Position numbers and translations under genes: made by a program. The notes under the pieces were generated by a model. It had not been told where the DNA came from, did no database searches, and saw only the letters and a program-made list of their open reading frames with translations. A DNA stretch of 53,877 nucleotides from Corynebacterium sp. CNJ-954 (GTDB taxonomy: Bacteria; Actinomycetota; Actinomycetes; Mycobacteriales; Mycobacteriaceae): contig NZ_MKKI01000006.1 in NCBI RefSeq assembly GCF_001942345.1, positions 1-53,877 on the forward strand. Reading direction: 5' to 3'. Below are positions 27,910 through 36,681 of the stretch, one piece after another (within the stretch, counting starts at the first letter, position 1; the number at the start of each line of letters is the position of its first letter).

Positions 27910-27931
27910 ATTCATCTTCCGTTCACTTTCA
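27910..27931 (+). promoter_or_regulatory. Candidate PHO box upstream of pstS
   Basis: Two adjacent 11-base direct repeats, ATTCATCTTCC and GTTCACTTTCA, match the spacing and GTTCA core of actinobacterial PhoP/PhoR-type sites. They end about 78 bases before the pstS start. TAACGT near 27959 may be the -10. Confidence 0.5.
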
Positions 27932-28009
27932 CGGTGTCTGACGTCCACCAAGGGGCGTTAACGTACGGTGCGTCGTCAACCCACAACGCATGTGTAAGGA
28001 CTACCCACT

Positions 28010-29128
28010 GTGAAGATCTCGACCACCCGCCGCCGCACGCTGACCACCGCGGCAGCGACCGTCGCCGCCGGCTCTCTCGTCCTCACCGGTTGTTCGAACT
28101 CGAACTCCGGGGACAGTGAGGGGGGCACCACCTCCGAGAGCTCCTACGAACTCTCCGACACCCAGGGTGAACTCCGCGGTGAGGGCGCCAGCTCCCAGCA
28201 GAAGGCGATGGAGCAGTTCGGTGTCTCCTACTCGTCCTCCGTCCCCGGTGCCGTGCTGGCCTACAACGCGACCGGTTCCGGTGCAGGTCAGAAGCAGTTC
28301 ATCGCCGACCAGGTCGACTTCGGCGGATCGGATTCACCCCTCGACGAGGAACAGGCCGCGGCGGCTGCGAAGCGCTGCGAGGACAATCCCGCCTGGCACC
28401 TCCCCATGGTCGTCGGGCCCGTCGCGGTGGCCTTCCACCTCGACGGCGTCGACGACCTCAACCTCTCCGTCGACACCGTCGCCAAGATCTTCAAGGGCGA
28501 CATCCGCAACTGGAACGACGAGGCCATCGCCGCGGAGAACGAGGGCGTGGATCTTCCCGACCAGCCCATCGACGTGCTCTACCGTGCCGAGGAATCGGGC
28601 ACCTCCGACAACTTCCAGTCCTTCCTGAAGACCGCCACCGACGGCCTGTGGGAGGACGAGGGCAAGACCTTCCCCACCCGCGTCGGTTCCGGTGCACAGG
28701 GCTCCTCGGGCGTCGCCGACCAGGTCAAGGCCACCAACGGCTCCATCACCTATGTGGAGTCCGGTTTCGCGACCGCCAATGACCTCGGCATTGCCAATCT
28801 GGACTTCGGTGCGGGCCCGACCGAGCTGAATGCCGAGACCGTGAACAAGGCGCTGGACCAGGTCGCCTTCTCCGGTGAGGGCAACGACCTCGTCGTCGAC
28901 TCCGAGGCGCTCTTCGGCATGAAGGAGGAAGGTGCCTACCCGCTGGCACTGACGACCTACGAGATCGTCTGCTCGGCCGGCTACGACGAAGAGACCGGTG
29001 CCCGGGTCAAGGACTTCCTGCACACCATTCTCGACAACCAGAACGATCAGCTTGAAGAGGCGGGCTACATCCCGCTGAGCGGATCGTTCAAGGAGAAGCT
29101 CGAGACCGCCGTGGACGCACTCCAGTAG
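28010..29128 (+). CDS. pstS: Phosphate ABC transporter substrate-binding lipoprotein
   Basis: 372 residues. The N-terminal lipoprotein signal includes a twin-Arg-like TTRRRTLTT stretch, then AAATVAAGSLVLTGC with the lipobox Cys near residue 28. Mature-protein motifs: GEGASSQQKAME, NATGSGAGQKQF and DFGGSDSPLDEEQ contact phosphate in the family, and AEESGTSDNFQSFL follows. GTG start with AAGGA 9 bases upstream. First gene of pstS-C-A-B; phosphate-starvation control is inferred from the direct repeats upstream. Confidence 0.95.
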   Translation: MKISTTRRRTLTTAAATVAAGSLVLTGCSNSNSGDSEGGTTSESSYELSDTQGELRGEGASSQQKAMEQFGVSYSSSVPGAVLAYNATGSGAGQKQFIADQVDFGGSDSPLDEEQAAAAAKRCEDNPAWHLPMVVGPVAVAFHLDGVDDLNLSVDTVAKIFKGDIRNWNDEAIAAENEGVDLPDQPIDVLYRAEESGTSDNFQSFLKTATDGLWEDEGKTFPTRVGSGAQGSSGVADQVKATNGSITYVESGFATANDLGIANLDFGAGPTELNAETVNKALDQVAFSGEGNDLVVDSEALFGMKEEGAYPLALTTYEIVCSAGYDEETGARVKDFLHTILDNQNDQLEEAGYIPLSGSFKEKLETAVDALQ

Positions 29129-29129
29129 T

Positions 29130-30242
29130 ATGACCAACTCACACCCGGGGACGGAGTCCGGAACGGACGCCGGCTCCCCACAGGACGGAAGCCAGGACCG
29201 GGAGTCTCCGGGGACAACCGTGGCCGGTGGCTCCGACGGCGCCGGCGGCGCGAACGGCCTCGGTGGTGCAGGCACGGGTAGTGCCGCAGGAGCGGTGAAA
29301 CGCACCGGCGACCGGGTCTTCGAGTCGCTGTCCACCGGTGCTGCGGTGTTGATCACGGTCATCATCGGTGCCATCGGACTGTTCCTGCTTCTCCAGGCCA
29401 TCCCGGCGTTGTCGCGGGAGCGCGACGGTCTGTTCAGCTTCTTCACCTACGGTGACCGGTGGGACCTGAACTACAGTTCCAACGACGGCGGCTGGATGCA
29501 GTTCGGCATCCCGAACATGTTCTTCACCACGGTGATGGTCTCCGTGCTGGCGCTCGTCATCGCGATGCCCATCGCGCTCGGCGTCGCGGTCTTCCTGTCG
29601 AACTACTGCCCGAAGCGTGTGGTGCGTCCCCTGGGCTTCGTCATCGACCTTCTGGCGGCGGTGCCGTCGATCGTCTTCGGCATCTGGGGCATGCAGGTCC
29701 TCGGGCCTGCCCTCGGCGGATTCTACGAGTGGCTCGTCGGCTGGGCCGGCGGCTTCATCCTCTTCGACTGGGAACAGGGGACGTCCCCGGCGTTCTCCAC
29801 CAGCCGCAACATCTTCACCGGTGGCGTGGTGCTGGCGATCATGATCCTGCCGATCATCGCCGCGACCGCCCGTGAGGTCTTCGTCCAGACCCCCCGTGGA
29901 CAGGTCGAGGCCGCGCTCGCACTCGGTGCGACCCGGTGGGAGGTCGTCCGGATGACAGTGCTGCCATTCGGCAAGTCCGGTTACATCTCCGGCGCAATGC
30001 TGGGGCTCGGCAGGGCGTTGGGAGAGACGATGGCGCTCTACATGGTCATCGCCTCGGCGCCAGGTTTCCGCGGTTCGTTGATGGACGGTGGAACGACCTT
30101 CGCCACCGCCATCGCCAACGCCGCGCCAGAATTCAACGACGACCTCAAGGCGGGCGCCTACATCGCCGCCGGACTGGTGCTGTTCGTGTTGACCTTCCTG
30201 GTCAATGCTGCTGCCCGGTCTCTGGTCAACAACAGGAAGTAG
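29130..30242 (+). CDS. pstC: Phosphate ABC transporter permease PstC
   Basis: 370 residues. A low-complexity Gly/Ser/Asp-rich N-terminus of about 55 residues (GGSDGAGGANGLGGAGTG) precedes the first membrane segment VLITVIIGAIGLFLLLQAIP. The permease loop ALALGATRWEVVRMTVLPFG and a GRALGETMALYMVI segment mark PstC. The ATG begins one base after the pstS stop. The glycine-rich tail is longer than in most relatives. Confidence 0.93.
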   Translation: MTNSHPGTESGTDAGSPQDGSQDRESPGTTVAGGSDGAGGANGLGGAGTGSAAGAVKRTGDRVFESLSTGAAVLITVIIGAIGLFLLLQAIPALSRERDGLFSFFTYGDRWDLNYSSNDGGWMQFGIPNMFFTTVMVSVLALVIAMPIALGVAVFLSNYCPKRVVRPLGFVIDLLAAVPSIVFGIWGMQVLGPALGGFYEWLVGWAGGFILFDWEQGTSPAFSTSRNIFTGGVVLAIMILPIIAATAREVFVQTPRGQVEAALALGATRWEVVRMTVLPFGKSGYISGAMLGLGRALGETMALYMVIASAPGFRGSLMDGGTTFATAIANAAPEFNDDLKAGAYIAAGLVLFVLTFLVNAAARSLVNNRK

Positions 30243-30257
30243 TGGAGGACGACAGCG

Positions 30258-31208
30258 ATGGCCACGTCTGTACCTAGTGGACTCACCGGGCCCACTGATC
30301 TCGACAACCGTCCGCACTCTGCACTTGCGCCGAGCGGTTTCAGTGACATCTCCACCGGACGCAAAGCCCGCAACGCCATGGCCACCGCGGTCATCTACGC
30401 GACCATGGGACTGGCGATCCTCCCGCTGGTGTGGGTGCTGTTCGTCCTGGTGCAGCGGGGCATCCCCGCCCTGCTCAGCGTCGACTGGTGGGTCTTCGAC
30501 ATGTTCGGGCAGCTCTCGAATGTCGCCGGTGGCGGTATCGTGCATGCCGTCATCGGAACGCTCACCCAGGTGGCCGTCACCACGGTCATCTCGGTGCCTG
30601 TCGGTATCTTCACCGCCGTCTACCTCGTGGAGTACTCCCGGGGCGGCTGGCTGGGGCGTATGACCACGTTCATGGTCGACATCCTCACCGGTGTGCCCTC
30701 CATCGTGGCGGCCCTGTTCGTCTACGCCATGTGGATCACCATGTTCGGTTTCGAGCGCTCCGGGTTCGCCGTCTCCCTGTCGCTGGTGCTGCTGATGGTG
30801 CCGGTGATCGTCCGTAACACCGAGGAGATGCTGCGCATCGTCCCGATGGATCTGCGTGAGGCGGCCTACGCCCTGGGCGTGCCGAAGTGGAAGACGATCG
30901 TACGTATCGTGCTGCCCACCGCGTTGTCCGGCATCGTCACCGGTGTGATGCTCGCCGTCGCGCGCGTGATGGGGGAGTCCGCCCCGGTGCTGATCCTGGT
31001 CGGGGCGACACCGGTGATCAACTGGAACGTCTTCGACGGCAACCAGAGCTCCCTGCCCCTGTTCATGCTGGAGATGTACAAGCTCCAGGCCAGTGACGAG
31101 GTGCTGTCCCGACTCTGGGGGGCGGCGCTCACCCTGGTGATCCTCATCGGTGCACTGAACATCGGTGCCCGGATCATCTCCAACAAGTTCTCGATCAAGT
31201 CCAGTTAA
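30258..31208 (+). CDS. pstA: Phosphate ABC transporter permease PstA
   Basis: 316 residues with about six membrane segments, the first ATMGLAILPLVWVLFVLVQRG. Family markers: VGIFTAVYLVEYSRGG, TGVPSIVAALFVYA, the EAA loop EAAYALGVPKWKTIVRIVLP and the segment ARVMGESAPVLILVGA. GAGGACGACAGCG lies before the ATG, 15 bases after pstC. Confidence 0.93.
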   Translation: MATSVPSGLTGPTDLDNRPHSALAPSGFSDISTGRKARNAMATAVIYATMGLAILPLVWVLFVLVQRGIPALLSVDWWVFDMFGQLSNVAGGGIVHAVIGTLTQVAVTTVISVPVGIFTAVYLVEYSRGGWLGRMTTFMVDILTGVPSIVAALFVYAMWITMFGFERSGFAVSLSLVLLMVPVIVRNTEEMLRIVPMDLREAAYALGVPKWKTIVRIVLPTALSGIVTGVMLAVARVMGESAPVLILVGATPVINWNVFDGNQSSLPLFMLEMYKLQASDEVLSRLWGAALTLVILIGALNIGARIISNKFSIKSS

Positions 31209-31220
31209 GGAAACTGTCCC

Positions 31221-31997
31221 ATGGCGAAACGCCTCGATCTCCACGACGTGAACATCTACTACGGCGACTTCCACGCGGTGAAGGACGTCAACCTGGAGGT
31301 GCCGCCCCGTTCGGTGACGGCGTTCATCGGCCCGTCCGGCTGTGGTAAATCCACTGTCCTGCGCACCCTGAACCGGATGCACGAGGTGATTCCGGGCGCC
31401 TACGTGGAGGGGGACGTCCTGCTCGACGGGGAGAACATCTACGGTCGCAGCATTGACCCGGTCGCCGTGCGTAATACGATCGGCATGGTCTTCCAGAAGG
31501 CGAACCCGTTCCCCACGATGTCCATCGAGGAGAACGTGATCGCCGGACTGAAGCTCTCGGGGGAGAAGAACAAGAAGAAGCTGCGTGAGGTCGCCGAGCG
31601 CTCCCTGCGGTCGGCGAACCTGTGGGAGGAGGTCAAGGACCGGCTCGACAAGCCGGGGGGAGGTCTCTCGGGAGGCCAGCAGCAGCGCCTGTGCATCGCC
31701 CGCGCCATCGCGGTGGAACCCGAGGTCCTGTTGATGGACGAGCCGTGTTCGGCCCTGGACCCGATCTCCACCCTGGCCGTGGAGGATCTCATCCACGAGC
31801 TGAAAGAGGAGTTCACCATCGTGATCGTCACCCACAACATGCAGCAGGCTGCGCGGGTCTCCGACCAGACCGCGTTCTACTCACTGGAGGCCACCGGTAA
31901 GCCGGGGACCCTGGTGGAGGTCGGCCCGACGAAGAAGATCTTCGAGAGCCCCGACCGTAAAGAGACCGAGGACTACATCTCAGGACGCTTCGGCTAG
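31221..31997 (+). CDS. pstB: Phosphate ABC transporter ATPase
   Basis: 258 residues. Walker A is [11 protein letters not shown], the PstB-specific LRTLNRMHE follows, and then [16 protein letters not shown], signature [14 protein letters not shown], Walker [13 protein letters not shown] and H-loop [14 protein letters not shown]. The C-terminal YISGRFG is diagnostic of PstB. It starts 12 bases after pstA and ends the operon. Confidence 0.95.
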   Translation: MAKRLDLHDVNIYYGDFHAVKDVNLEVPPRSVTAFIGPSGCGKSTVLRTLNRMHEVIPGAYVEGDVLLDGENIYGRSIDPVAVRNTIGMVFQKANPFPTMSIEENVIAGLKLSGEKNKKKLREVAERSLRSANLWEEVKDRLDKPGGGLSGGQQQRLCIARAIAVEPEVLLMDEPCSALDPISTLAVEDLIHELKEEFTIVIVTHNMQQAARVSDQTAFYSLEATGKPGTLVEVGPTKKIFESPDRKETEDYISGRFG

Positions 31998-32060
31998 ACC
32001 TTCTCCACCCCCGTCGCCCGTTCTGTGCCAGAGTGGGGGCACAGTGGAAAGGAGTCGGTG

Positions 32061-32579
32061 ATGGCACCGGTACATATCGTCCTGATGGGGGTGAGCGGCA
32101 GTGGCAAGGCGCCGCTCGCCGCAGAACTGCAGAAGCGCACCGGTTTCACCGCGGCCACTGCGGTGGACCTGCAGCCCGATGACGTCCGTCGGAAGATGCA
32201 GGAGGGTGGTTTTCTCACGCCGGAGGAACGGCTGCCGTGGGCCTACGCCATCCGTGACTGGCTCACCGAGCAGGCGGAGCAGGGGAATTCGACGGTCGTG
32301 GTGAGCCTGGGGTTGGGGCGCCGCGCGCGGGACATCTTCCGTGAAGCAGAAGGTTTCGTGTTCTTCGTGCACGTCCACGGCACCGCCGACGTCATCCGGG
32401 AGCGGTCGTTGAAGCGTACCGGGGCCTATCCTGAGGAGGACGTCCTGCAGGCGCAGTACGCCGAACTGGAACGTCTCCGGGCAGATGAACCGGGAGTGCG
32501 GGTGGATGCTGCACAACCCCCGGAGGTCCTGGCCGACGCCGCGCTGGCGGCGCTGTCCGTGGCCAGTCGGGCCGACTAG
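32061..32579 (+). CDS. Gluconokinase-like P-loop protein with altered Walker A
   Basis: 172 residues. The overall pattern resembles GntK: MGVSGSGK at the N-terminus, then EERLPWAYAIRDWL and SLKRTGAYPEEDVLQAQYAELE. The Walker A reads GVSGSGKAPLA, so the Ser/Thr that ligates magnesium after the Lys is Ala, and the next residue is Pro. Catalysis may be impaired. GntK's SALKR-type segment is also altered (VVSLGLGRRARDIF). The ATG at 32061 has AAAGGAG 6 bases upstream; an ATG 36 bases earlier lacks one. The stop overlaps that of phoU in a shared CTAG. Confidence 0.6.
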   Translation: MAPVHIVLMGVSGSGKAPLAAELQKRTGFTAATAVDLQPDDVRRKMQEGGFLTPEERLPWAYAIRDWLTEQAEQGNSTVVVSLGLGRRARDIFREAEGFVFFVHVHGTADVIRERSLKRTGAYPEEDVLQAQYAELERLRADEPGVRVDAAQPPEVLADAALAALSVASRAD

Positions 32580-33313
32580 AACGAGTCAGACCCGTAACGG
32601 CGACGGATCTCGTCGAACTGCTCGCGCATCGTCTCCTGCTGCTCTTCGGAGCGGCGTGACAGCTCGTACTCCTGGGGACGCTTCCCGGTCGCCAGGTAGA
32701 CCACGCGGGTCCCGATGTTCACCGCGTGATCCGAGTAGCGTTCGAAGAACCGGGAGAGCAGCGTCACATCCACCGCCGCGGAGACCGGGTAGGGCCACTC
32801 CTTCTTGCCGGTGATGTGGAACATGTGCTCGTGGAGGTCGTCGACCGCATCGTCGTCGAGAGCCAGTTCCATCGCCTTTTCGGGGTCATAGGTCACAAGC
32901 ACATCATGCAACTTCTCACCTATGCCGTCGACCAGCCGTGCCATCTCACGGAAGTAGGGCTGCGTGATCTCCGGTACCGCGGACTCGGGGTGCCTGCGGC
33001 GGGCCGTACGGGCGATGTGGACCGCGAGGGTCGCCATACGGGCGAGATCCTCCACGATGTAGGTACCGGAGACGACCTGCCGGAGGTCGCGGGCGACGGG
33101 GCCCTCCAACGCCAGCAGCTCGAAGGACCGTGTCTCAGCACTCTGGCGGAGCTCCTCGATGGCCGAGACCGACGTGAGGACCTGCTCTGCGGTGTCGATG
33201 TCCTGGTTGAACAGGGCGTCACACGCCTGCGACATCATCTGCCGGACCTGGTCGGCCATGACCGCGAGTTCATGGGCGAAGATCCGCATCTGTTCCTGAT
33301 ACACGGTACGCAT
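32576..33313 (-). CDS. phoU: Phosphate-specific transport regulator PhoU
   Basis: 245 residues of mostly helical protein with two PhoU domains. Repeats of the metal-binding pattern are seen: VEDLARMATLAVHIARTA in domain 1 and FFERYSDHAVNIGTRVVYLATG in domain 2. The N-terminus MRTVYQEQMRIFAHEL is typical. Restrains Pst activity and phosphate signalling. It converges on the gluconokinase-like gene with a 4-base overlap. TACACT ends 6 bases before the ATG, suggesting leaderless transcription, so it has its own promoter apart from pst. Confidence 0.93.
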   Translation of the reverse strand: MRTVYQEQMRIFAHELAVMADQVRQMMSQACDALFNQDIDTAEQVLTSVSAIEELRQSAETRSFELLALEGPVARDLRQVVSGTYIVEDLARMATLAVHIARTARRRHPESAVPEITQPYFREMARLVDGIGEKLHDVLVTYDPEKAMELALDDDAVDDLHEHMFHITGKKEWPYPVSAAVDVTLLSRFFERYSDHAVNIGTRVVYLATGKRPQEYELSRRSEEQQETMREQFDEIRRRYGSDSF

Positions 33314-33378
33314 GGCGCCAGTGTACGGGTGAGAGGGCTATTCCGCTCGGTGAATACCGGGTACTTTTGCCCGAGTCA

Positions 33379-34578
33379 TTAACCGCCGTTGGTGGCTGCT
33401 CCGTCGGCCTCGGGATCTTCCGGAACTGCACTGCTCAGGTCCTCGGGGTCGTCGAGCCAGCCGTCCGGCAGGGCGACCTTGCCGGGCGATCCCTGGCGGC
33501 CGCGGGCACCGTCGGCGTCAACGGCCCTGGCGTCCGAATCCCACATCGGGTCGAGGACCGTGCGCAGTGACTCCAGGTCGGTGATCTGGGAGAGCTGCCG
33601 ACGGACGTCCCCGCCGGCGGGGAAGCCGCGCATGTACCAGGCCATGTGCTTGCGCATCTCGCGTACCCCGTACTTCTCGCCCTCATGGGCGGACAGGAGT
33701 TCGGCGTGCCGCATGATGATGCGGCAGACCTCGGCGAGGGTGGGCTCCTCGGGGACGGGGAGTCCACGGAGGTTGGCGGAGAGCTCGGCGAAGAGCCAGG
33801 GCCGGCCCAGACACCCGCGGCCGACGACGACTCCGTCACATCCGGTCCGGGCCATCATCGTCGCTGCGTCGGACGCCTTGAAGATGTCGCCGTTGCCCAG
33901 GACAGGGACACCGGTGCCGTCCATGTGGTCCACCAACCGGGCGATCTGCTCCCAGTCCGCGGTACCCGAGTACCGCTGCGCGGCGGTACGACCGTGACAT
34001 GCGACGGCTGCCGCGCCCTCGTCGGCGGCGATACGTCCGGCGTCCAGGTGGGTGTGGTGCTCGTCGTCGATCCCGACGCGGAACTTCACCGTCACCGGTA
34101 TCTCGGGGTGCCCGGCGTCCGAGACGCCCCTGACGGCCGCCCGCACGATGGACGCGTAGAGGCGCCTCTTGAACGGTAGTGCGGAGCCGCCGCCGCGCCG
34201 GGTGACCTTGGGGACCGGGCAACCGAAGTTCATGTCGATATGGTCGGCGAGGTCCTCCTCGGCGATCATCCGCGCCGCACGGTAGGTGTACTCCGGGTCG
34301 GTCGTGTAGAGCTGCAGACTGCGGGGGTCCTCGTCCGCCGCGAACGTGGTCATGTGCATCGTCTTCGGATTGCGCTCCACCAGTGCGCGTGCGGTGACCA
34401 TCTCACAGACGTAGAGCCCGGCGACACTTCCCATGCGTTCGCGTTCCTGTTCCCGGCACAGCGTCCGGAAGGCGACGTTGGTCACCCCTGCCATCGGAGC
34501 CAGGACGACGGGGGAGTCGAGGTCGAAGCGGCCGATGGAGAGTGCGGGTGCAGGTGCGGTGGTCGTTGGGGTGCTCAC
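33379..34578 (-). CDS. dusB: tRNA-dihydrouridine synthase
   Basis: 399 residues, an FMN-dependent TIM-barrel enzyme reducing uridines in the tRNA D-loop. Motifs: VVLAPMAGVTNVAFRTLC at the N-terminus, catalytic Cys in IDMNFGCPVPKVTRRGGG, ACHGRTAAQRYSG and VLGNGDIF, then GVVVGRGCLGRPW. The DusB/NifR3 clade is the best match, including the actinobacterial C-terminal extension. The GTG start has GAGAAT 6 bases upstream. Gene order dusB-phoU-pst matches relatives. Confidence 0.9.
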   Translation of the reverse strand: MSTPTTTAPAPALSIGRFDLDSPVVLAPMAGVTNVAFRTLCREQERERMGSVAGLYVCEMVTARALVERNPKTMHMTTFAADEDPRSLQLYTTDPEYTYRAARMIAEEDLADHIDMNFGCPVPKVTRRGGGSALPFKRRLYASIVRAAVRGVSDAGHPEIPVTVKFRVGIDDEHHTHLDAGRIAADEGAAAVACHGRTAAQRYSGTADWEQIARLVDHMDGTGVPVLGNGDIFKASDAATMMARTGCDGVVVGRGCLGRPWLFAELSANLRGLPVPEEPTLAEVCRIIMRHAELLSAHEGEKYGVREMRKHMAWYMRGFPAGGDVRRQLSQITDLESLRTVLDPMWDSDARAVDADGARGRQGSPGKVALPDGWLDDPEDLSSAVPEDPEADGAATNGG

Positions 34579-34798
34579 CCCCTGATTCTCACACCAGGGC
34601 GGGGGAGGTGCAAAGCGATGTGATCTGGAGGGCTATTACACTCGGGAGTGTGTGGTCACACCCGCACAGTCCTGTGAACTGCCGTCGTTCGGCACTGGTG
34701 TGCTATCAATGGTGGCAGAGGTCACGTTTGCTACAGAAACAAATTGTGATATTTGCAGAGATAATTCCGATTACAACGGGACAAATTGAGGAGAAAGA
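34579..34798 (+). promoter_or_regulatory. Upstream region of the CoA-transferase gene
   Basis: The stretch 34690-34785 is markedly more AT-rich than its surroundings. It includes GTGTG-GT-CACAC (about 34648) and two TTTGC cores (near 34727 and 34752) that recall half of the RamB motif. None fits a full RamB or GlxR consensus, so these are only candidates. The ribosome site GAGGAGAAAG precedes the GTG. Confidence 0.3.
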
Positions 34799-36301
34799 GT
34801 GTCTGATCGCATCGCACACAGCGGGCTGAAGTCGAAGGTCATGACCGCGCAGGAGGCTGCGGAGTTCGTCAACAACGGTGACAAGGTGGGCACCTCCGGA
34901 TTCACCGGGGCGGGTTACCCCAAGGCCCTCCCGACCGCCATCGCCGAGCGCGCCAAGGCGGCTCACGACCGTGGTGACGACTTCCAGATCGAGCTGTTCA
35001 CCGGCGCCTCAACCGCCGTCGACTGCGACGGTGTCCTTGCCGAGGCCAACGCCATCAGTTTCCGTACCCCCTACAACTCCGACCCGGTCCTGCGTGGGCA
35101 GATCAACGCCGGTGAGGCGAAGTACTGGGACATTCACCTCTCCCACCTCGGTAAGCAGGTGCAGGAGGGCTTCTTCGGCAAGTTCGACGTCGCCATCATC
35201 GAGGCTGTCGCCATCCGGGAGGACGGCACGGTCGTCCCGTCCTCGGCGGTGGGCAACAACATCGAGTACATCGACGCCGCGGACAAGGTGATCATCGAGA
35301 TCAACGAGTGGCAGTCCCGCGACCTCGAGGGCATGCACGACATCTACCGCATCGAGCCTGCCGGGCAGCGCACCCCCATCGGCATCACCGCCCCGGGTGA
35401 CCGCATCGGCGGCACGGCCCTCGAGTTCGACACCAGCAAGGTCGTCGCCGTCGTCGAGACCGACCGCCCTGACCGCAACGCACCGTTCACCCCGGCGGAC
35501 GAGACCTCGAAGAAGATCGCCGGCTACTTCCTCGACTTCCTGGAGGGCGAGGTCCGTGCCGGTCGTCTGGCGTACGACCGCTACATCATGCAGTCCGGTG
35601 TGGGCAATGTGCCCAACGCCGTGATGGCGGGGCTCCTGGACTCGAAGTTCGAGAACATCACCGCCTACACCGAGGTCATCCAGGACGGCATGGTCGACCT
35701 GATCGACGCCGGCAAGATGACCGTCGCCTCGGCGACCTCCTTCTCCCTGTCCCCCGAGTACGCGGAGAAGATGAACTCGGAGGCGGCACGCTACCGCGAG
35801 AACATCATCCTGCGCCCGCAGCAGGTCTCCAACCACCCTGAGGTCATCCGCCGACTCGGACTGATCGCCACCAACGGCATGATCGAGGCCGACATCTACG
35901 GGAACATCAACTCCACCAACGTGTCGGGTTCGCGCGTGATGAACGGCATCGGCGGCTCGGGTGACTTCACCCGTAATGCGCAGGTCTCCTCGTTCATCAG
36001 TCCGTCGGTCGCCAAGGGTGGCGACATCTCCGCCATCGTGCCCTTCGCCTCTCACATCGACCACCACGAGCACGACGCCATGGTGATCATCACGGAGAAC
36101 GGATTCGCCGACCTGCGTGGCCTGGCACCGCGTGACCGCGTGAAGAAGATGATCGACATCGCCCACGACTCCTACAAGCCGCTGCTGGAGGAGTACGTCG
36201 AGGCCGCGTCCAAGAGCAAGTTCCAGCAGACCCCGCACGACCTGTCGAAGGCCTTCGAGTTCCACACCCGGTTCCTGGAGACCGGTTCGATGCAGAAGTA
36301 G
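34799..36301 (+). CDS. actA: Acetyl-CoA hydrolase/transferase family (succinyl-CoA:acetate CoA-transferase type)
   Basis: 500 residues, the length of Cat1/ActA proteins. N-terminal GDKVGTSGFTGAGYPKALP, the central GVGNVPNAVMAGLLDSKF, active-site Glu in TEVIQDGMVDLIDAG, C-terminal GIGGSGDFTRNAQVSS and ENGFADLRGLAPRDR are all family hallmarks. Transfers CoA between acetate and acyl-CoA. In C. glutamicum this gene (cg2840) contributes to acetate formation and growth and neighbours sucCD, which is not present here. GTG start with a strong ribosome site; a terminator follows. Confidence 0.9.
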   Translation: MSDRIAHSGLKSKVMTAQEAAEFVNNGDKVGTSGFTGAGYPKALPTAIAERAKAAHDRGDDFQIELFTGASTAVDCDGVLAEANAISFRTPYNSDPVLRGQINAGEAKYWDIHLSHLGKQVQEGFFGKFDVAIIEAVAIREDGTVVPSSAVGNNIEYIDAADKVIIEINEWQSRDLEGMHDIYRIEPAGQRTPIGITAPGDRIGGTALEFDTSKVVAVVETDRPDRNAPFTPADETSKKIAGYFLDFLEGEVRAGRLAYDRYIMQSGVGNVPNAVMAGLLDSKFENITAYTEVIQDGMVDLIDAGKMTVASATSFSLSPEYAEKMNSEAARYRENIILRPQQVSNHPEVIRRLGLIATNGMIEADIYGNINSTNVSGSRVMNGIGGSGDFTRNAQVSSFISPSVAKGGDISAIVPFASHIDHHEHDAMVIITENGFADLRGLAPRDRVKKMIDIAHDSYKPLLEEYVEAASKSKFQQTPHDLSKAFEFHTRFLETGSMQK

Positions 36302-36321
36302 TGCATGCACTAGACTGAACG

Positions 36322-36348
36322 ACGCACCTCGCCCGGCGGGGTGCGTTT
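36322..36348 (+). terminator. Terminator after actA
   Basis: ACGCACC (36322-36328) pairs with GGTGCGT (36340-36346), extended inward by a GC-rich stem, with TT after. It lies 20 bases past the CoA-transferase stop. TAGACT at 36311-36316 may be the -10 for the tRNA gene just beyond. Confidence 0.6.
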
Positions 36349-36350
36349 GC

Positions 36351-36423
36351 GGGCCTTTAGCTCAGTTGGTAGAGCTACGGACTTTTAATCCGCAGGTCGT
36401 GGGTTCGAGCCCCACAGGGCCCA
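36351..36423 (+). tRNA. tRNA-Lys (anticodon TTT)
   Basis: 73-base cloverleaf. The acceptor arm GGGCCTT pairs with AGGGCCC (one U-G). The anticodon loop is CTTTTAA with anticodon TTT, and the T-arm is GTGGG-TTCGAGC-CCCAC. The discriminator is A and CCA is not encoded. Followed by its own terminator. Confidence 0.95.
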
Positions 36424-36435
36424 CAAACAGCACAG

Positions 36436-36464
36436 CCCCCGGTCACTGACTGACCGGGGGTTTT
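36436..36464 (+). terminator. Terminator after tRNA-Lys
   Basis: CCCCCGGTCA and TGACCGGGGG form a perfect 10-base stem around the loop CTGAC, followed by TTTT. A textbook rho-independent terminator. Confidence 0.9.
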
Positions 36465-36520
36465 GCGTTACTGGGTACCGGGACACGGGGCGGGATGCGG
36501 GCGCTGCGTGGGCATGGGGC

Positions 36521-36600
36521 TGAGACGACCACGAGGGGGTGGTTCTGGACGTCAAACCCACCCTGAGGTCGTCGTCTCAACGCTGATTTGTTCTCAGCGT
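36521..36600. repeat. Long imperfect inverted repeat plus hairpin in a gene-poor stretch
   Basis: Arms 36521-36542 and 36557-36579 pair at 17 of 22 positions (both ends TGAGACGAC/GTCGTCTCA). A perfect hairpin ACGCTGA-N7-TCAGCGT (36580-36600) follows directly. No gene overlaps; 36465-36680 otherwise shows nothing recognisable. Could be a former terminator of the decayed MFS gene or a remnant of a mobile element end. Confidence 0.45.
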
Positions 36601-36681
36601 CGTGTCGGCAGTCTGAGCGCGCCGGGAGTTCCGCGCTTTCGAGAGGAGGGGAGAGGGCTGACCATGATGATCCATGGCACG

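Noticed and set aside
29139..31835. An 898-codon open frame on the minus strand opposite the pst operon
   Set aside because: Its translation is His/Asp/Gln-rich without motifs, and it mirrors pstC, pstA and pstB exactly.
34640..34760. GlxR or RamB operator before actA
   Set aside because: GTGTG-GT-CACAC has the wrong spacing for GlxR (TGTGA-N6-TCACA), and the TTTGC cores lack the rest of the RamB motif.
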